Source: an uncultured Alphaproteobacteria bacterium
GTDB lineage: Bacteria > Pseudomonadota > Alphaproteobacteria > CAAHEQ01 > UBA3637
Assembly (NCBI GenBank): GCA_937888725.1
Contig: CALARE010000039.1
Span: forward strand, 1 to 28,082
Length of the DNA: 28,082 nt
Direction: 5' to 3'
The first letter of the stretch is position 1; every line of letters begins with the position of its first letter. Shown here piece after piece: positions 1-8,773 of the stretch. The notes under the pieces are model-generated. The model ran no database searches, was not told the DNA's origin, and worked only from the letters and a program-made list of their open reading frames with translations. The position numbers and the translations under genes are program-made.

Positions 1-35
1 GAGGCTTAATCGCCATAGATGCTGTCTTTAGGCAC

Positions 36-122
36 TTTTTAAACTTACTGGCAGTCGAGCATTTTATGATTGAAAGGTAGAATGTTTATTTTAACTCTTT
101 TAACTTACTAACGGCCGAGCTC
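36..122. repeat. Degenerate short direct repeat at the 3' end of the 524-aa gene
   Basis: Positions 36-62 and 95-122 share a core (plus strand AACTTACT, then a GAGC-type end about 8 nt later). The second copy covers the stop codon of the 524-aa gene and the first lies about 60 bp beyond it. Similarity is imperfect, roughly 20 of 27 positions. A weaker third match lies at 8801-8827. The rest of 1-107 holds no gene or terminator that I can see. Confidence 0.4.
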
Positions 123-1682
123 TTTAACCATACCCAACGCCTGAACATCCACAAGATCGTCTTCTGTCAATTGAGAATTTTGAAGGTGTTGCGTCACATC
201 AACCCCAGCCAACTGAGCGGACATATCCGTTTCTTGGTTTAACGCCATATTCATATCAAGTGGCAAGATATCCCCCTTTTGATTTTGCACAAAAATATCA
301 ACGCCATCCCCCATCAAAGAGATATCCATATCCGCAACATCTGTTGAAGAAACAGGCGCCCCACTCTCCTTTGTATCTGGCACAAAAACAAAGGCTGTGT
401 CTTGCTCAGACGTCTTTTGGTTGGACGCCATTTGAACGGGCTCTCCCCCTTTTGCCGTTTCAGTCTGTTTTGTTTTACTTGGCGTGACAGAGGCGTTATT
501 TAAAGCCTCCAACCCCTGAGCATCTCCCTCTTTTGCCGTTTCAGTCTGTTTTGTTTTACTTGGCGTGACAGAGGCGTTATTTAAAGCCTCCAACCCCTGA
601 GCATCTACCTCTTTTGCCTCATTAATACCAACATTTGAAACCATTTGAGAGGCATACGTTTTCAGTTGCGAAATATCATCTTCACTCAACACGCCCTCAA
701 CAACCGCTCTTGCCGCATCTGACATCTCCTCAGAGGAGGTGTTCTTCAACACGTCTTCTTGATACGTTTCAGATGGAACGTTAGCCTGCTTTGCCTCTGC
801 ATCTAACTTTTTAGCATCTTCAGCCGTCTTTCTTGTTTGATTTTCCAATTGGGTTTTAGAGTGCATCGCCCTTTCAATCATTGCTTTATCAATTTGAATC
901 GGCCCCACAAAAATATTGCCAGCAACAGATTCATATCCAGCTGGCAATTTTGAAAAAGAGCGAAATTGAGGCGGAATGGGCAATCCTTTTTGGGTGTATG
1001 CCTCATCTAAAGCCTGCACCACAGCCATCGGATTGATGGCATAAATGTTTGATAACCCTTCTTTTTTTAATTTTCCCTTTTGCAACAAGTCCGCCACTTT
1101 TTGAGGGGGCATAAAAGGCAAAAACGCCTTTGGCACATTATCTTTATATTTATCCTTTATAATTGACCAAGCAAGCATAGGGTCCTTGGCATAAATTTGG
1201 CGGAGAGCCTCTTGCCGTTCTTTTTCAGTTGCCCCATTCATAAAGACACGATTTGTCAATTGACGCACATCATTCGTATAGGTCTTAGCCGTATCAAACA
1301 ATTTGATATAGCTTTCTTTAAACCGATTTAAAGAGCGAAGATACATCTCATATCGCATTTGCATCATGGCGTTAAATTCTTCCTCTTTGAGCATATTAAA
1401 ATATGCCTCCGCATCCTGCCTTTCAACGGATAGGTCAAGATTTGACGCCTTTTCAATCCGTTCTGACAAATGAGGTGAAATATCATATACCGCCACAAGT
1501 TTTGAAAAAATACCTTTATATTCTGGATTATGAGAATATGCCGAATATTGTTTTGAAAGTAATAAAAAACGTTGAAGCCTTTCGGACGACAACGTTTTAA
1601 AATCAACTGAATCAAAAGTGGCAATTTCAAAAAGACAACGTCTTACCGCTCTTTCTTTTTCAAACGTATCTGAATGAGCCAT
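108..1682 (-). CDS. Hypothetical protein, 524 aa, with disordered repeat-containing C-terminal half
   Basis: I do not recognise this family. Residues 1 to about 280 are mixed charged/helical and look folded (many Tyr, Leu, Lys and Glu; no signal peptide or membrane segment). Residues from about 290 onward are low-complexity, rich in Ala, Glu, Gln, Thr and Ser. They include a 27-residue unit repeated twice in tandem (about residues 358-411, unit containing DAQGLEALNNASVTPS). The ATG at 1682 is preferred because AAAGGGGGT lies about 7 nt upstream; the frame stays open upstream to a TTG near 1733, but that has no advantage. The gene lies 160 bp downstream of mfd on the same strand. A folded N-terminus with a long disordered, repeat-bearing tail resembles the 444- and 469-aa proteins further along the window, but I see no HExxH motif here. 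A function cannot be assigned. Confidence 0.8.
   Translation of the reverse strand: MAHSDTFEKERAVRRCLFEIATFDSVDFKTLSSERLQRFLLLSKQYSAYSHNPEYKGIFSKLVAVYDISPHLSERIEKASNLDLSVERQDAEAYFNMLKEEEFNAMMQMRYEMYLRSLNRFKESYIKLFDTAKTYTNDVRQLTNRVFMNGATEKERQEALRQIYAKDPMLAWSIIKDKYKDNVPKAFLPFMPPQKVADLLQKGKLKKEGLSNIYAINPMAVVQALDEAYTQKGLPIPPQFRSFSKLPAGYESVAGNIFVGPIQIDKAMIERAMHSKTQLENQTRKTAEDAKKLDAEAKQANVPSETYQEDVLKNTSSEEMSDAARAVVEGVLSEDDISQLKTYASQMVSNVGINEAKEVDAQGLEALNNASVTPSKTKQTETAKEGDAQGLEALNNASVTPSKTKQTETAKGGEPVQMASNQKTSEQDTAFVFVPDTKESGAPVSSTDVADMDISLMGDGVDIFVQNQKGDILPLDMNMALNQETDMSAQLAGVDVTQHLQNSQLTEDDLVDVQALGMVKELGR
449..610. repeat. 81-bp in-frame tandem duplication
   Basis: Two copies (449-529 and 530-610) are almost identical over 81 bp, differing at only a few positions near the ends. 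Because 81 is a multiple of three, the duplication adds exactly 27 residues to the disordered tail of the 524-aa protein and keeps the frame. The near-identity at synonymous positions suggests a recent duplication. Confidence 0.92.
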
Positions 1683-1842
1683 TTTTTTACCCCCTTTAAA
1701 TTTTAACCCTTTAACTTTACCCCCAAAGGACAAGCAATTGCTAACCCCTTTAAATTTGACATAAATACAAGACGCCCAAACGCCTTTATTTCTCCTAAAA
1801 CCACCCTAACACGATTCCACCTTCCTTGTCAAGCAGAAAAAT

Positions 1843-4800
1843 TTATGCCTTATTTGCGATTTCAGCCAATCTTTCAATCATTTTATAAACCCCTTGAAAG
1901 CGGGCTTCAATATCGCCCCAAGGACGCATCACAACCATTTTTTGATCAGGTTTTATTTGAATGGTCCCCATTTGACTTTGAACATAGGCAATTAAACCAG
2001 CTGGATTTTTAAACGTATCTTGATAAAATTTAATCACCGCCCCTTTGGGTCCAACGTCAAGCCGTTCAATATTTGCCTTTTTGGCGAGAACTTTTAACTT
2101 TAAGGTTGAAAAAAGGTTTTCCACCTCTTTGGGGATAGAGCCAAACCTGTCCGCCATTTCAACAGCAAAACTTTCAACCTCTTTTTCATCTGTTAATTCT
2201 GAAGCTCTATGATACAGCTCCATCCTTAAATCCAACTCTGGCACATAACTTTGCGGAATAATCACAGGGAAACCCATCGAAATTTGGGGTGAAAAATCAT
2301 CTTCTATCACCTCTTTTTTGTTTTCTTTGAGGTTTTTAATCGCCTCATACAACATTTTTTGATACAAGGCAATGCCCACCTCTTTAATATGCCCCGATTG
2401 CTCATCACCCAACAAATTGCCCGCTCCTCTGATATCCAAATCATGACTGGCAAGTGTGAATCCCGCCCCAAGACTGTCCAAATTTTGCATCACGGTCAAG
2501 CGTTTTTCAGCCATCGGAGATAACCGCTTAAACGCCTTTGTCGTCAAATACGCATACGCCCGCTGTTTGCCCCTGCCAACACGTCCTCGCATCTGATAAA
2601 GCCCTGCCAAGCCAAACATATCCGCTTTATGAATAATAATCGTGTTCACCGCTTTAATATCAAGGCCTGATTCCACAATGCTGGTCGCTAACAACACATC
2701 CGCCTTATGCGCAGAAAAATCAGACATAATCTTTTCCAAATTCCCTGCTGACATTTGCCCATGTGCCTCTAAAACCTTTACCTCAGGGATAAGTTTTTCA
2801 AGCATTTGCCTAATTTCAGGCATATCTGAAATCCTCGGACACACATAAAAGACCTGTCCCCCACGCAAATACTCTCTTAAAATCGCCTCTTTAATAATCA
2901 CGGGATCAAAGGGCATCACAAACGTTTTGACCGCTAACCTGTCCACAGGGGGCGTTGCAATCACCGACAATGACCTGACCCCTGACAATGCCAATTGCAA
3001 TGTCCGAGGGATTGGCGTTGCCGTTAACGTCAACACATGTACACCATTTTTAAGCTCCTTTAGCCTTTCTTTATGCGTCACACCAAAGTGCTGTTCTTCA
3101 TCCACAATCACAAGACCAAGGTTTTTAAACCGTATGCTTTTAGATAACAACGCATGCGTCCCAATCACGATATCCAAAATCCCTGTTTCAAGCTCCTTTT
3201 GCACTTGCTTTGCCTTTTGCCCCGTCACCAAACGGGACAAGCCCCCCACTCTGATGGGAAAACCTTGAAACCGTGCTTGAAAGGTCGCCAAATGTTGCAT
3301 TGCAAGCAATGTCGTTGGCACAATGAGTGCCACTTGTTTGCCCGCCATAGCTGATAAAAAAGCAGCCCGCAAAGCAACCTCTGTCTTGCCAAAACCCACA
3401 TCACCACACACCAAACGATCCATGGGGTTCCCACTGGCCAAATCTGCCTCAATTTCTTGAATGGTTCTGGTTTGGTCCTCCGTTTCCACATAGGGAAATC
3501 TCGCACAAAATTCTTGATACGCCCCGTGAGGTGGCAAAATCTTTTCTTGCTGAGAAATGGTGCGGTGAGAGGCAATCTCAATCAACCGTCCCGCCATTTC
3601 GAGGAGATCCTTTTTCACCCGTTCTTTGCGTGTGATAAAGCTTTTTGACCCCAAATGATCAAGACTTGCCCCCTCTGAGCCATACCGCGAAAGCACATCC
3701 AAATTTTCAACAGGGATAAAAAGCTTATCCCCGCCCTCATACGTTAGCTCCAAACAATCATGCGTAACCGCATTAATCATCAACGCTTTCAACCCCTCAA
3801 AACGGCCGACACCATGCGTTTGATGCACCACCAAATCGCCCTTATTGAGGCTTGCTATATCTGTGATAAAGTTGACCTTTTTTTGCTTTTTGGGACGCCT
3901 TAAAATCCGCTCACCCAAAATGTCCGTTTCTGTAATGAGGATAAAATCCTTTGCCTCAAACCCATTTTCAAACGGTGCCACCAAAATCGCAGGGGCTTTT
4001 TTGAGGGCATCTTTAAACGCCACCGCCTCATAAAGGGCAACCTTCTTATCCCGCAACAACCCTTTTAACCGTTCAGCCGAACCAAAGCTTGATGCCGTTA
4101 TAATCACGGGCTTTTTTTGCTCTAAAATAAATGATGCCACCCGATCAAATAAAAGCTCAGGCTCTTTGTGTCGCACCTCAACAAAGGTAAAGCCTTGCTT
4201 TGTTTTTTCATCTTGACTATCTGGCACCAAAAACGGACTAAATTGATAAAAATCAACCTGATTTAACCGTTCTTCAACCCCCGCTTTGGTTAAAAACATC
4301 TCCTCTTTTGGCACGGGAATATACCGCTCCTCTTGCAAGGGTAAATCCCTGGTCAATGCGTCACACCTTGCGTGATAATAATCCGCAATTTGTTCTAATT
4401 TATTGTCAAGAGCCTTACTCGTTTGAAAATCAAATGAAAAACAAAACCCCTCTAAATAATCAAATAACGAACCCAATTTTTCATGAAAAAAGGGCAAATA
4501 ATGCTCCAACCCATTCACAAAAATACCATTTGACACCGCCTCATAGAGGTAATCAGCCCCCGCATTGTCCGCCACCTCACGATAACGGGTACGAAACAAG
4601 GCAATGCTTTGTTTGTTCAAAGCCAACTCTGCCATCGGTTTTAGCGTGATACATTCCGCTTTTTTAAGCGTCCGCTGTGTGGTTGGATCAAAAAATTTCA
4701 TCTCGTCAATTTCATTGCCAAAAAAATCCACCCGAACAGGATACAAGCTCCCCGCTGGGAAAATGTCAACCAACCCACCCCGAATGGCATATTCCCCCGT

Positions 4801-5256
4801 GTTAATCACCGTATTGACTTTTTTATAGCTATTATTCAAAAGAAAATTATTCAATGCCTCAAAATCATAGCTATCCCCTTCTTTAAGTGCCAACACCCTG
4901 TCTTTAAAAAAACACACCTCTGGCACCTTTTGCACCAAGGCCCCGATGGTGGTCAAAATCAGACATTTCCCCTCTTTTTCATACTCTTTGTTGGCAAGAA
5001 AGGTCAACGTATCAATCCGTTCACCCACAATATCCGAACGCGGAGATACCCTGTCATATGGCACCGTGTCAAATTCTGGAAACGTAATAACCCGCACATC
5101 TTTTGCCACAAGAGCTAACACCTCTTTTAAAAAATCAAGTGCCGTATCAGACGCCACCACATGACAGTGAAACGGATTTTGTCGCAAGCATTTTTTCAAC
5201 ACAAATGCTTGATATCCCTCTTGTATATTTGATAAAACTTTTTTCTCACCCATCAT
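1843..5256 (-). CDS. mfd: Transcription-repair coupling factor Mfd
   Basis: Mfd is a cytoplasmic DNA translocase that removes RNA polymerase stalled at lesions and recruits UvrA for nucleotide excision repair. The 1137-aa length matches the family (about 1150). Visible parts: an N-terminal UvrB-homology region (about residues 1-340, ending the segment with PVRVDFFGNEID); a CarD-like RNA-polymerase-interacting segment near residue 475 (HQTHGVGRFEGL); helicase motif I GDVGFGKTE with Lys624; DEEQ box at 719-722; TATPIPRT motif III; the translocation motif with QMRGRVGRGKQRAYAYL; and a C-terminal TRCF domain (FPVIIPQSYVPEL). AGAGG precedes two adjacent ATGs (5256 and 5253); the second has the better spacing, so the true start may be 3 nt shorter. 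The upstream leader is full of repeats (see 5361-5541). The gene appears intact. Confidence 0.97.
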   Translation of the reverse strand: MMGEKKVLSNIQEGYQAFVLKKCLRQNPFHCHVVASDTALDFLKEVLALVAKDVRVITFPEFDTVPYDRVSPRSDIVGERIDTLTFLANKEYEKEGKCLILTTIGALVQKVPEVCFFKDRVLALKEGDSYDFEALNNFLLNNSYKKVNTVINTGEYAIRGGLVDIFPAGSLYPVRVDFFGNEIDEMKFFDPTTQRTLKKAECITLKPMAELALNKQSIALFRTRYREVADNAGADYLYEAVSNGIFVNGLEHYLPFFHEKLGSLFDYLEGFCFSFDFQTSKALDNKLEQIADYYHARCDALTRDLPLQEERYIPVPKEEMFLTKAGVEERLNQVDFYQFSPFLVPDSQDEKTKQGFTFVEVRHKEPELLFDRVASFILEQKKPVIITASSFGSAERLKGLLRDKKVALYEAVAFKDALKKAPAILVAPFENGFEAKDFILITETDILGERILRRPKKQKKVNFITDIASLNKGDLVVHQTHGVGRFEGLKALMINAVTHDCLELTYEGGDKLFIPVENLDVLSRYGSEGASLDHLGSKSFITRKERVKKDLLEMAGRLIEIASHRTISQQEKILPPHGAYQEFCARFPYVETEDQTRTIQEIEADLASGNPMDRLVCGDVGFGKTEVALRAAFLSAMAGKQVALIVPTTLLAMQHLATFQARFQGFPIRVGGLSRLVTGQKAKQVQKELETGILDIVIGTHALLSKSIRFKNLGLVIVDEEQHFGVTHKERLKELKNGVHVLTLTATPIPRTLQLALSGVRSLSVIATPPVDRLAVKTFVMPFDPVIIKEAILREYLRGGQVFYVCPRISDMPEIRQMLEKLIPEVKVLEAHGQMSAGNLEKIMSDFSAHKADVLLATSIVESGLDIKAVNTIIIHKADMFGLAGLYQMRGRVGRGKQRAYAYLTTKAFKRLSPMAEKRLTVMQNLDSLGAGFTLASHDLDIRGAGNLLGDEQSGHIKEVGIALYQKMLYEAIKNLKENKKEVIEDDFSPQISMGFPVIIPQSYVPELDLRMELYHRASELTDEKEVESFAVEMADRFGSIPKEVENLFSTLKLKVLAKKANIERLDVGPKGAVIKFYQDTFKNPAGLIAYVQSQMGTIQIKPDQKMVVMRPWGDIEARFQGVYKMIERLAEIANKA

Positions 5257-5360
5257 AAAACCTCTTTACCCACTCTTTTTAGATTTGATTTATTTTTGCC
5301 TTTTCCGACACATCAAATACCTTTTTTGCTTTTCCTTTCCCGTCCATTTGGTGCTTTTTT

Positions 5361-5541
5361 ACCCGACACAGGCTCACTCAACTTGCTTTTTTTCCCTCTC
5401 GCTCATCAGATGCCTTTATTTCCTTTTTTCACCGCTCGCTCAACTTGCTTTTTTTGCCCGACACAGGCTCGCTCGACTTGCTTTTTACCCGACACAGGCT
5501 CGCTCGACTTGCCTTTTTTACTCGACACAGGCTCACGCCTT
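5361..5541. repeat. Imperfect tandem repeats in the mfd leader
   Basis: The plus-strand core ACACAGGCTC starts at 5366, 5461, 5492 and 5525, normally preceded by CCCG or CTCG and usually followed by a GCTCGACTTGC-type segment and a run of T. The unit is about 31 bp; a truncated copy without the core lies at about 5440-5457. In the mfd sense strand this is a purine-rich leader with repeated A-runs, 100-270 nt before the mfd start. Low-complexity ORFs that cross it are artefacts of the repeats. Confidence 0.75.
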
Positions 5542-5631
5542 TTTACCTCCCACCCTTTTACCATAATTTAAGAAAAAAAACAATTTTTATTTACCTGTTA
5601 CCGCCATGATTAACCCCGCATAAAAAACACA

Positions 5632-5667
5632 CCCCCAAAGTGGCACTTAAAAACCCTTAGCGACCCA
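5632..5667. repeat. 36-nt dispersed repeat, copy A
   Basis: This segment matches 10647-10682 at about 31 of 36 positions, including an identical 14-nt start (CCCCCAAAGTGGCA) and a CTTAGC core. It directly abuts the first copy of the larger direct repeat (5671). Its role is unknown; it may be the remnant of a dispersed intergenic element. Confidence 0.7.
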
Positions 5668-5670
5668 TAG

Positions 5671-5858
5671 TGTACACTGCGACAAAAAAACAATAAAAGT
5701 AATTATTGTTTTTTTGGTGATAAGCAATGAGACTCCTTGAGAAAGTGTTATTGCCAAATAACACTGAGCGAAAGGTTAGTCGGAATTGAAGTACATGAGA
5801 GTTTGGGTTTCGATTTAGAAGTGTTTTAAAAACCACCAGCCTCAAAAGACAGACTCTT
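5671..5858. repeat. Direct repeat of about 188 bp, copy 1, with two internal hairpins
   Basis: Nearly identical to 6041-6228 (offset 370 bp; only a handful of substitutions). It contains a perfect 14-bp inverted repeat with a 6-nt loop (5683-5716; arm CAAAAAAACAATAA, loop AAGTAA), which resembles an AT-rich bidirectional terminator. It also contains a 9-bp hairpin (5744-5765; arm AGTGTTATT, loop GCCA). Each copy carries an open frame of about 60 codons on the minus strand, but no ribosome-binding site or protein-like composition supports it. Confidence 0.88.
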
Positions 5859-6040
5859 GATTTAAGCCATTTTAAATAAGCTAATAGATATGGTTAATCC
5901 CAAACTCGACGTGCCCCAACATCTAAGGATTGATATTAGAAGTGTTTTAAAGCAACAGATAAGAAGAAACCCCTCTTTCAACAACCCAGCGGAATAAAAG
6001 CCTCAAAAGGTTTTAAATAAAGTTTTCCCCAAGTTCGACG

Positions 6041-6228
6041 TGTACACTGCGACAAAAAAACAATAAAAGTAATTATTGTTTTTTTGGTGATAAGCAATGA
6101 GACTCCTTGAGAAAGTGTTATTGCCAAATAACACTGAGCGAAAGGTTAGTCGGAATTGAAGTACATAAGAGTTTGGGTTTCGATTTAGATGTGCTTTAAA
6201 AACCACCAGCCTCAAAGAACAGACTCTT
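6041..6228. repeat. Direct repeat of about 188 bp, copy 2
   Basis: Second copy of the element at 5671-5858, including both hairpins (6053-6086 and 6114-6135). The sequence between the copies and after this one holds further partial duplications: a CCTCAAA...GACTCTTGATTTAAG-type segment at 5840-5870 and 6259-6285, and a GGTTAATCCCAAACTCG segment at 5891-5907 and again in the palindrome at 6307-6323. Confidence 0.88.
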
Positions 6229-6277
6229 AAAAACGCTCCCCTAAGAGGCAAATAAAAACCTCAAAGAACAGACTCTT

Positions 6278-6391
6278 GATTTAAGCCATTTTAGGCTAAT
6301 AGATATGGTTAATCCCAAACTCGCTGTGTACACAAAAACGTACATAAGAGTTTGGGATTAGCCTTAGATATAGACTAAAATAGCTTAAATC
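6278..6391 (-). terminator. Long imperfect palindrome overlapping the pflB stop codon
   Basis: Left arm 6278-6331, loop 6332-6339 (ACAAAAAC), right arm 6340-6391. The arms match at most positions: both outer ends read GATTTAAG, and the inner part pairs TAATCCCAAACTC with GAGTTTGGGATTA. The right arm ends inside the last codons of pflB and contains its TAA stop. As RNA it would form a hairpin of about 50 bp with bulges immediately at the end of the pflB message. No clean T-run follows, so it may act as an mRNA-stabilising 3' structure or Rho-type end rather than a classical terminator. Confidence 0.6.
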
Positions 6392-8628
6392 TTTTCGTGG
6401 AAGGTTCTGCTAATAACATCCATCTGTTGCTCACGTGTGAGTTTGATGAAGTTAACAGCGTAACCTGAAACACGGATTGTGAGTTGTGGGTATTGTTCTG
6501 GGTGTTCCATAGCGTCTTTGAGTGTTTCACGATTTAAGACGTTGACGTTAATGTGTTGACCAGAATTACCACAGTAACCATCGAGCAAGCTTGTAAGGTT
6601 AGCAACTTGAATTTCTTTTGTTTTACCTAATGAGCTTGGAATGATTGTGAATGTGTTTGAAATACCATCTTGAGCGTGTTCAAATGGCAATTTTGCAACT
6701 GAGCAAAGAGATGCCACAGCACCATTTGTATCACGACCATGCAATGGGTTAGCCCCTGGTGCAAATGGAACGCCAGCTTGACGACCATCTGGCGTTGCAC
6801 CCGTCTTTTTACCATACACAACGTTTGATGTAATTGTCAAAATTGATTGTGTTGGAACCGCATTGCGATAGATTGGCAAGCGACGGATTTTATCCATAAA
6901 TTGTTTAACAACTCTGCGAGCGATTGCGTCAACACGTTCATCATTGTTACCATATTTTGGATAATCGCCTTCAATTTCAAAGTTTGTAGCTAAACCACGT
7001 TCATCACGAATGATTTTAACTTTGCTATGTTTAACAGCTGACAAGGAGTCAACAACAATTGAAAGACCCGCAATACCGCAACCGAGTGTTCTGACAACAT
7101 CTTTATCATGCAAAGCAAGCATTGATTTTTCATAAGAATATTTGTCATGCATATAGTGGATGATGTTAAGAGCATTCACATAAGTTTCTGCGAGCCAATC
7201 CATCATCTTGTCAAATTTGCGTTCGAGTTCTTCAATTTCCAAATATTCGCCTGTGATAGGAGCAAATTCAGGACCAACTTGTGCACCTGATTTTTCATCT
7301 TTACCACCGTTGATGGCATAAAGAAGTGTTTTTGCCAAGTTTGCACGAGCACCGAAGAATTGCATTTGTTTACCAATACGCATTGGAGAAACACAGCAAG
7401 CAATACCATAATCATCACCGAAGAAACCACGCATTAAATCATCATTTTCATATTGAATTGATGACGTGTCGATTGACACTTTAGCACAGAAATCTTTGAA
7501 CCCTTTTGGTAAGTGATTTGACCAAAGAACTGTCAAGTTTGGTTCTGGAGCTGGGCCCAAGTTGTAAAGTGTGTGTAAGATACGGAAAGAGTTCTTTGTT
7601 ACCAAAGTTCTACCATCAATACCCATACCACCGATTGATTCGGTTACCCATACTGGGTCGCCAGAGAACAATTCATTATATTCAGGTGTTCTTAAGAAAC
7701 GAACCATACGGAGTTTGATGACCAAGTCATCCATCATTTCTTGAGCTTGAGCTTCTGTAATCACACCATTTTTGATATCTCTTTCAATATAGATGTCAAG
7801 GAATGTTGAGATACGGCCAATACTCATTGCAGCACCGTTTTGGTCTTTAATCGCTGCTAAATAACCAAAGTATGTCCATTGAATGGCTTCTTTTGCATTT
7901 GTAGCTGGTTTTGAAATATCAAGACCATATTCTTGAGCCATTTTTTTCATATCATTCAAAGCTTTGATTTGTTCAGCGAGTTCTTCACGTTCACGAATCA
8001 CATCAGCTGTCATAGAAGCCAAATCTGTCAAAGCTTTTTGATTGTTTTTATCTTGGATTAAACGATCGATACCATAAAGAGCAATACGGCGATAGTCACC
8101 AATGATACGACCACGGCCATAAGCATCAGGAAGACCCGTAATAATACCGCTTTTACGGCAAGCTCTGATATTAGGTGTATAAGCGTCGAACACACCATCG
8201 TTATGTGTTTTTCTGTATGTTGTGAAAACTTCTGTCACCTTTGGATCCAATGGCAAGTTATAAGCTTGGCATGACCCTTCAACCATACGATAACCACCAT
8301 AAGGCATTAAAGCTCTTTTAAGTGGGGCATCTGTTTGAAGACCGACAATCACTTCTTCGTCTTTATTGATATAACCAGCTTTATGAGATGTGATAGATGA
8401 AACAACACTTGTATCAGCATCTAAAAGACCATTATTTTCACGTTCTTTTTTCATCAATTCAGCAACTGTTTTCCACATTTTTTCAGTGCGTTCTGTTGCT
8501 GGAGCTAAGAAAGAATCGTCCCCTTCATAAGGTGTATAGTTATTGACAATAAAATCACGAACGTTGATTTCATCTTGCCATTTATTTGTTTTAAAGCCAT
8601 CCCAGGCTTGTTCTGATGAATGCATCAT
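6385..8628 (-). CDS. pflB: Formate C-acetyltransferase (pyruvate formate-lyase)
   Basis: PFL is a cytoplasmic glycyl-radical enzyme that converts pyruvate and CoA to acetyl-CoA and formate in anaerobic fermentation. At 747 aa it is close to the E. coli enzyme (759). The adjacent catalytic cysteines are present (Cys411-Cys412 in GIACCVSPM), as is the C-terminal radical loop (RVSGYAV, Gly722) with the family ending EQQMDVISRTF. The start at 8628 has AAGGAT about 7 nt upstream; a second ATG follows at once. The activating enzyme gene pflA is not in this window, so activation must come from elsewhere. Codon use differs from neighbours such as mfd: it prefers GGT/GTT/GCT and has few CCC or GGG runs, which fits high expression or a different origin. 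A leader of about 110 nt and a long 3' palindrome flank it. Confidence 0.98.
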   Translation of the reverse strand: MMHSSEQAWDGFKTNKWQDEINVRDFIVNNYTPYEGDDSFLAPATERTEKMWKTVAELMKKERENNGLLDADTSVVSSITSHKAGYINKDEEVIVGLQTDAPLKRALMPYGGYRMVEGSCQAYNLPLDPKVTEVFTTYRKTHNDGVFDAYTPNIRACRKSGIITGLPDAYGRGRIIGDYRRIALYGIDRLIQDKNNQKALTDLASMTADVIREREELAEQIKALNDMKKMAQEYGLDISKPATNAKEAIQWTYFGYLAAIKDQNGAAMSIGRISTFLDIYIERDIKNGVITEAQAQEMMDDLVIKLRMVRFLRTPEYNELFSGDPVWVTESIGGMGIDGRTLVTKNSFRILHTLYNLGPAPEPNLTVLWSNHLPKGFKDFCAKVSIDTSSIQYENDDLMRGFFGDDYGIACCVSPMRIGKQMQFFGARANLAKTLLYAINGGKDEKSGAQVGPEFAPITGEYLEIEELERKFDKMMDWLAETYVNALNIIHYMHDKYSYEKSMLALHDKDVVRTLGCGIAGLSIVVDSLSAVKHSKVKIIRDERGLATNFEIEGDYPKYGNNDERVDAIARRVVKQFMDKIRRLPIYRNAVPTQSILTITSNVVYGKKTGATPDGRQAGVPFAPGANPLHGRDTNGAVASLCSVAKLPFEHAQDGISNTFTIIPSSLGKTKEIQVANLTSLLDGYCGNSGQHINVNVLNRETLKDAMEHPEQYPQLTIRVSGYAVNFIKLTREQQMDVISRTFHEKI

Positions 8629-8744
8629 AATTTTATCCTTTTTCTATGTTATATTCCGACCAAATAAGTGGTTTATTTTATATTTCCAACTTACAAAACC
8701 CCTTTTCCCTAAGGTTTTTTATAGGTCAGGATTGCTTGCGCGTT

Positions 8745-8773
8745 ATACTAGCACGATGAATAAATTTTTGCAA
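8745..8773 (-). promoter_or_regulatory. Possible pflB promoter within an inverted repeat
   Basis: On the minus strand TTGCAA (8768-8773), a 17-nt spacer and TAGTAT (8745-8750) form a moderate sigma-70-like promoter, about 110 nt upstream of the pflB ATG. An 8-bp inverted repeat surrounds it: GCAAGCAA at 8770-8777 overlaps the -35 and TTGCTTGC at 8732-8739 lies at the expected transcription start. That arrangement would suit an operator pair. This is inference from hexamer likeness only. Confidence 0.35.

Larger units (their letters stand above)
5257..6384. other. 1.1-kb gene-free, repeat-rich region between pflB and mfd
   Basis: Both flanking genes run on the minus strand, so this stretch should hold the pflB 3' region and the mfd promoter/leader. 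I see no convincing gene. It is made of a pyrimidine-rich (plus strand) tandem repeat near mfd (5361-5541), a short dispersed motif (5632-5667), two copies of a repeat of about 188 bp (5671-5858 and 6041-6228), further partial copies (5859-5911 and 6259-6325), and a long imperfect palindrome next to pflB (6278-6391). No transposase remnant is readable. No convincing -35/-10 pair for mfd could be picked. Confidence 0.8.

Noticed and set aside
1804..1832. TTGACA (1827-1832, minus strand) as promoter of the 524-aa gene
   Set aside because: The -35 is perfect, but the -10 position reads TTAGGG, so no promoter can be supported.
4308..4649. Plus-strand frames antisense to mfd
   Set aside because: Low-complexity His/Pro/Asn-rich translations; mfd is intact and continuous on the other strand.
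5657..6251. Pair of similar minus-strand frames (62 and 82 codons) in the 188-bp repeats
   Set aside because: They are alike only because the DNA is duplicated. No ribosome-binding site, atypical composition, and they run through a perfect hairpin.
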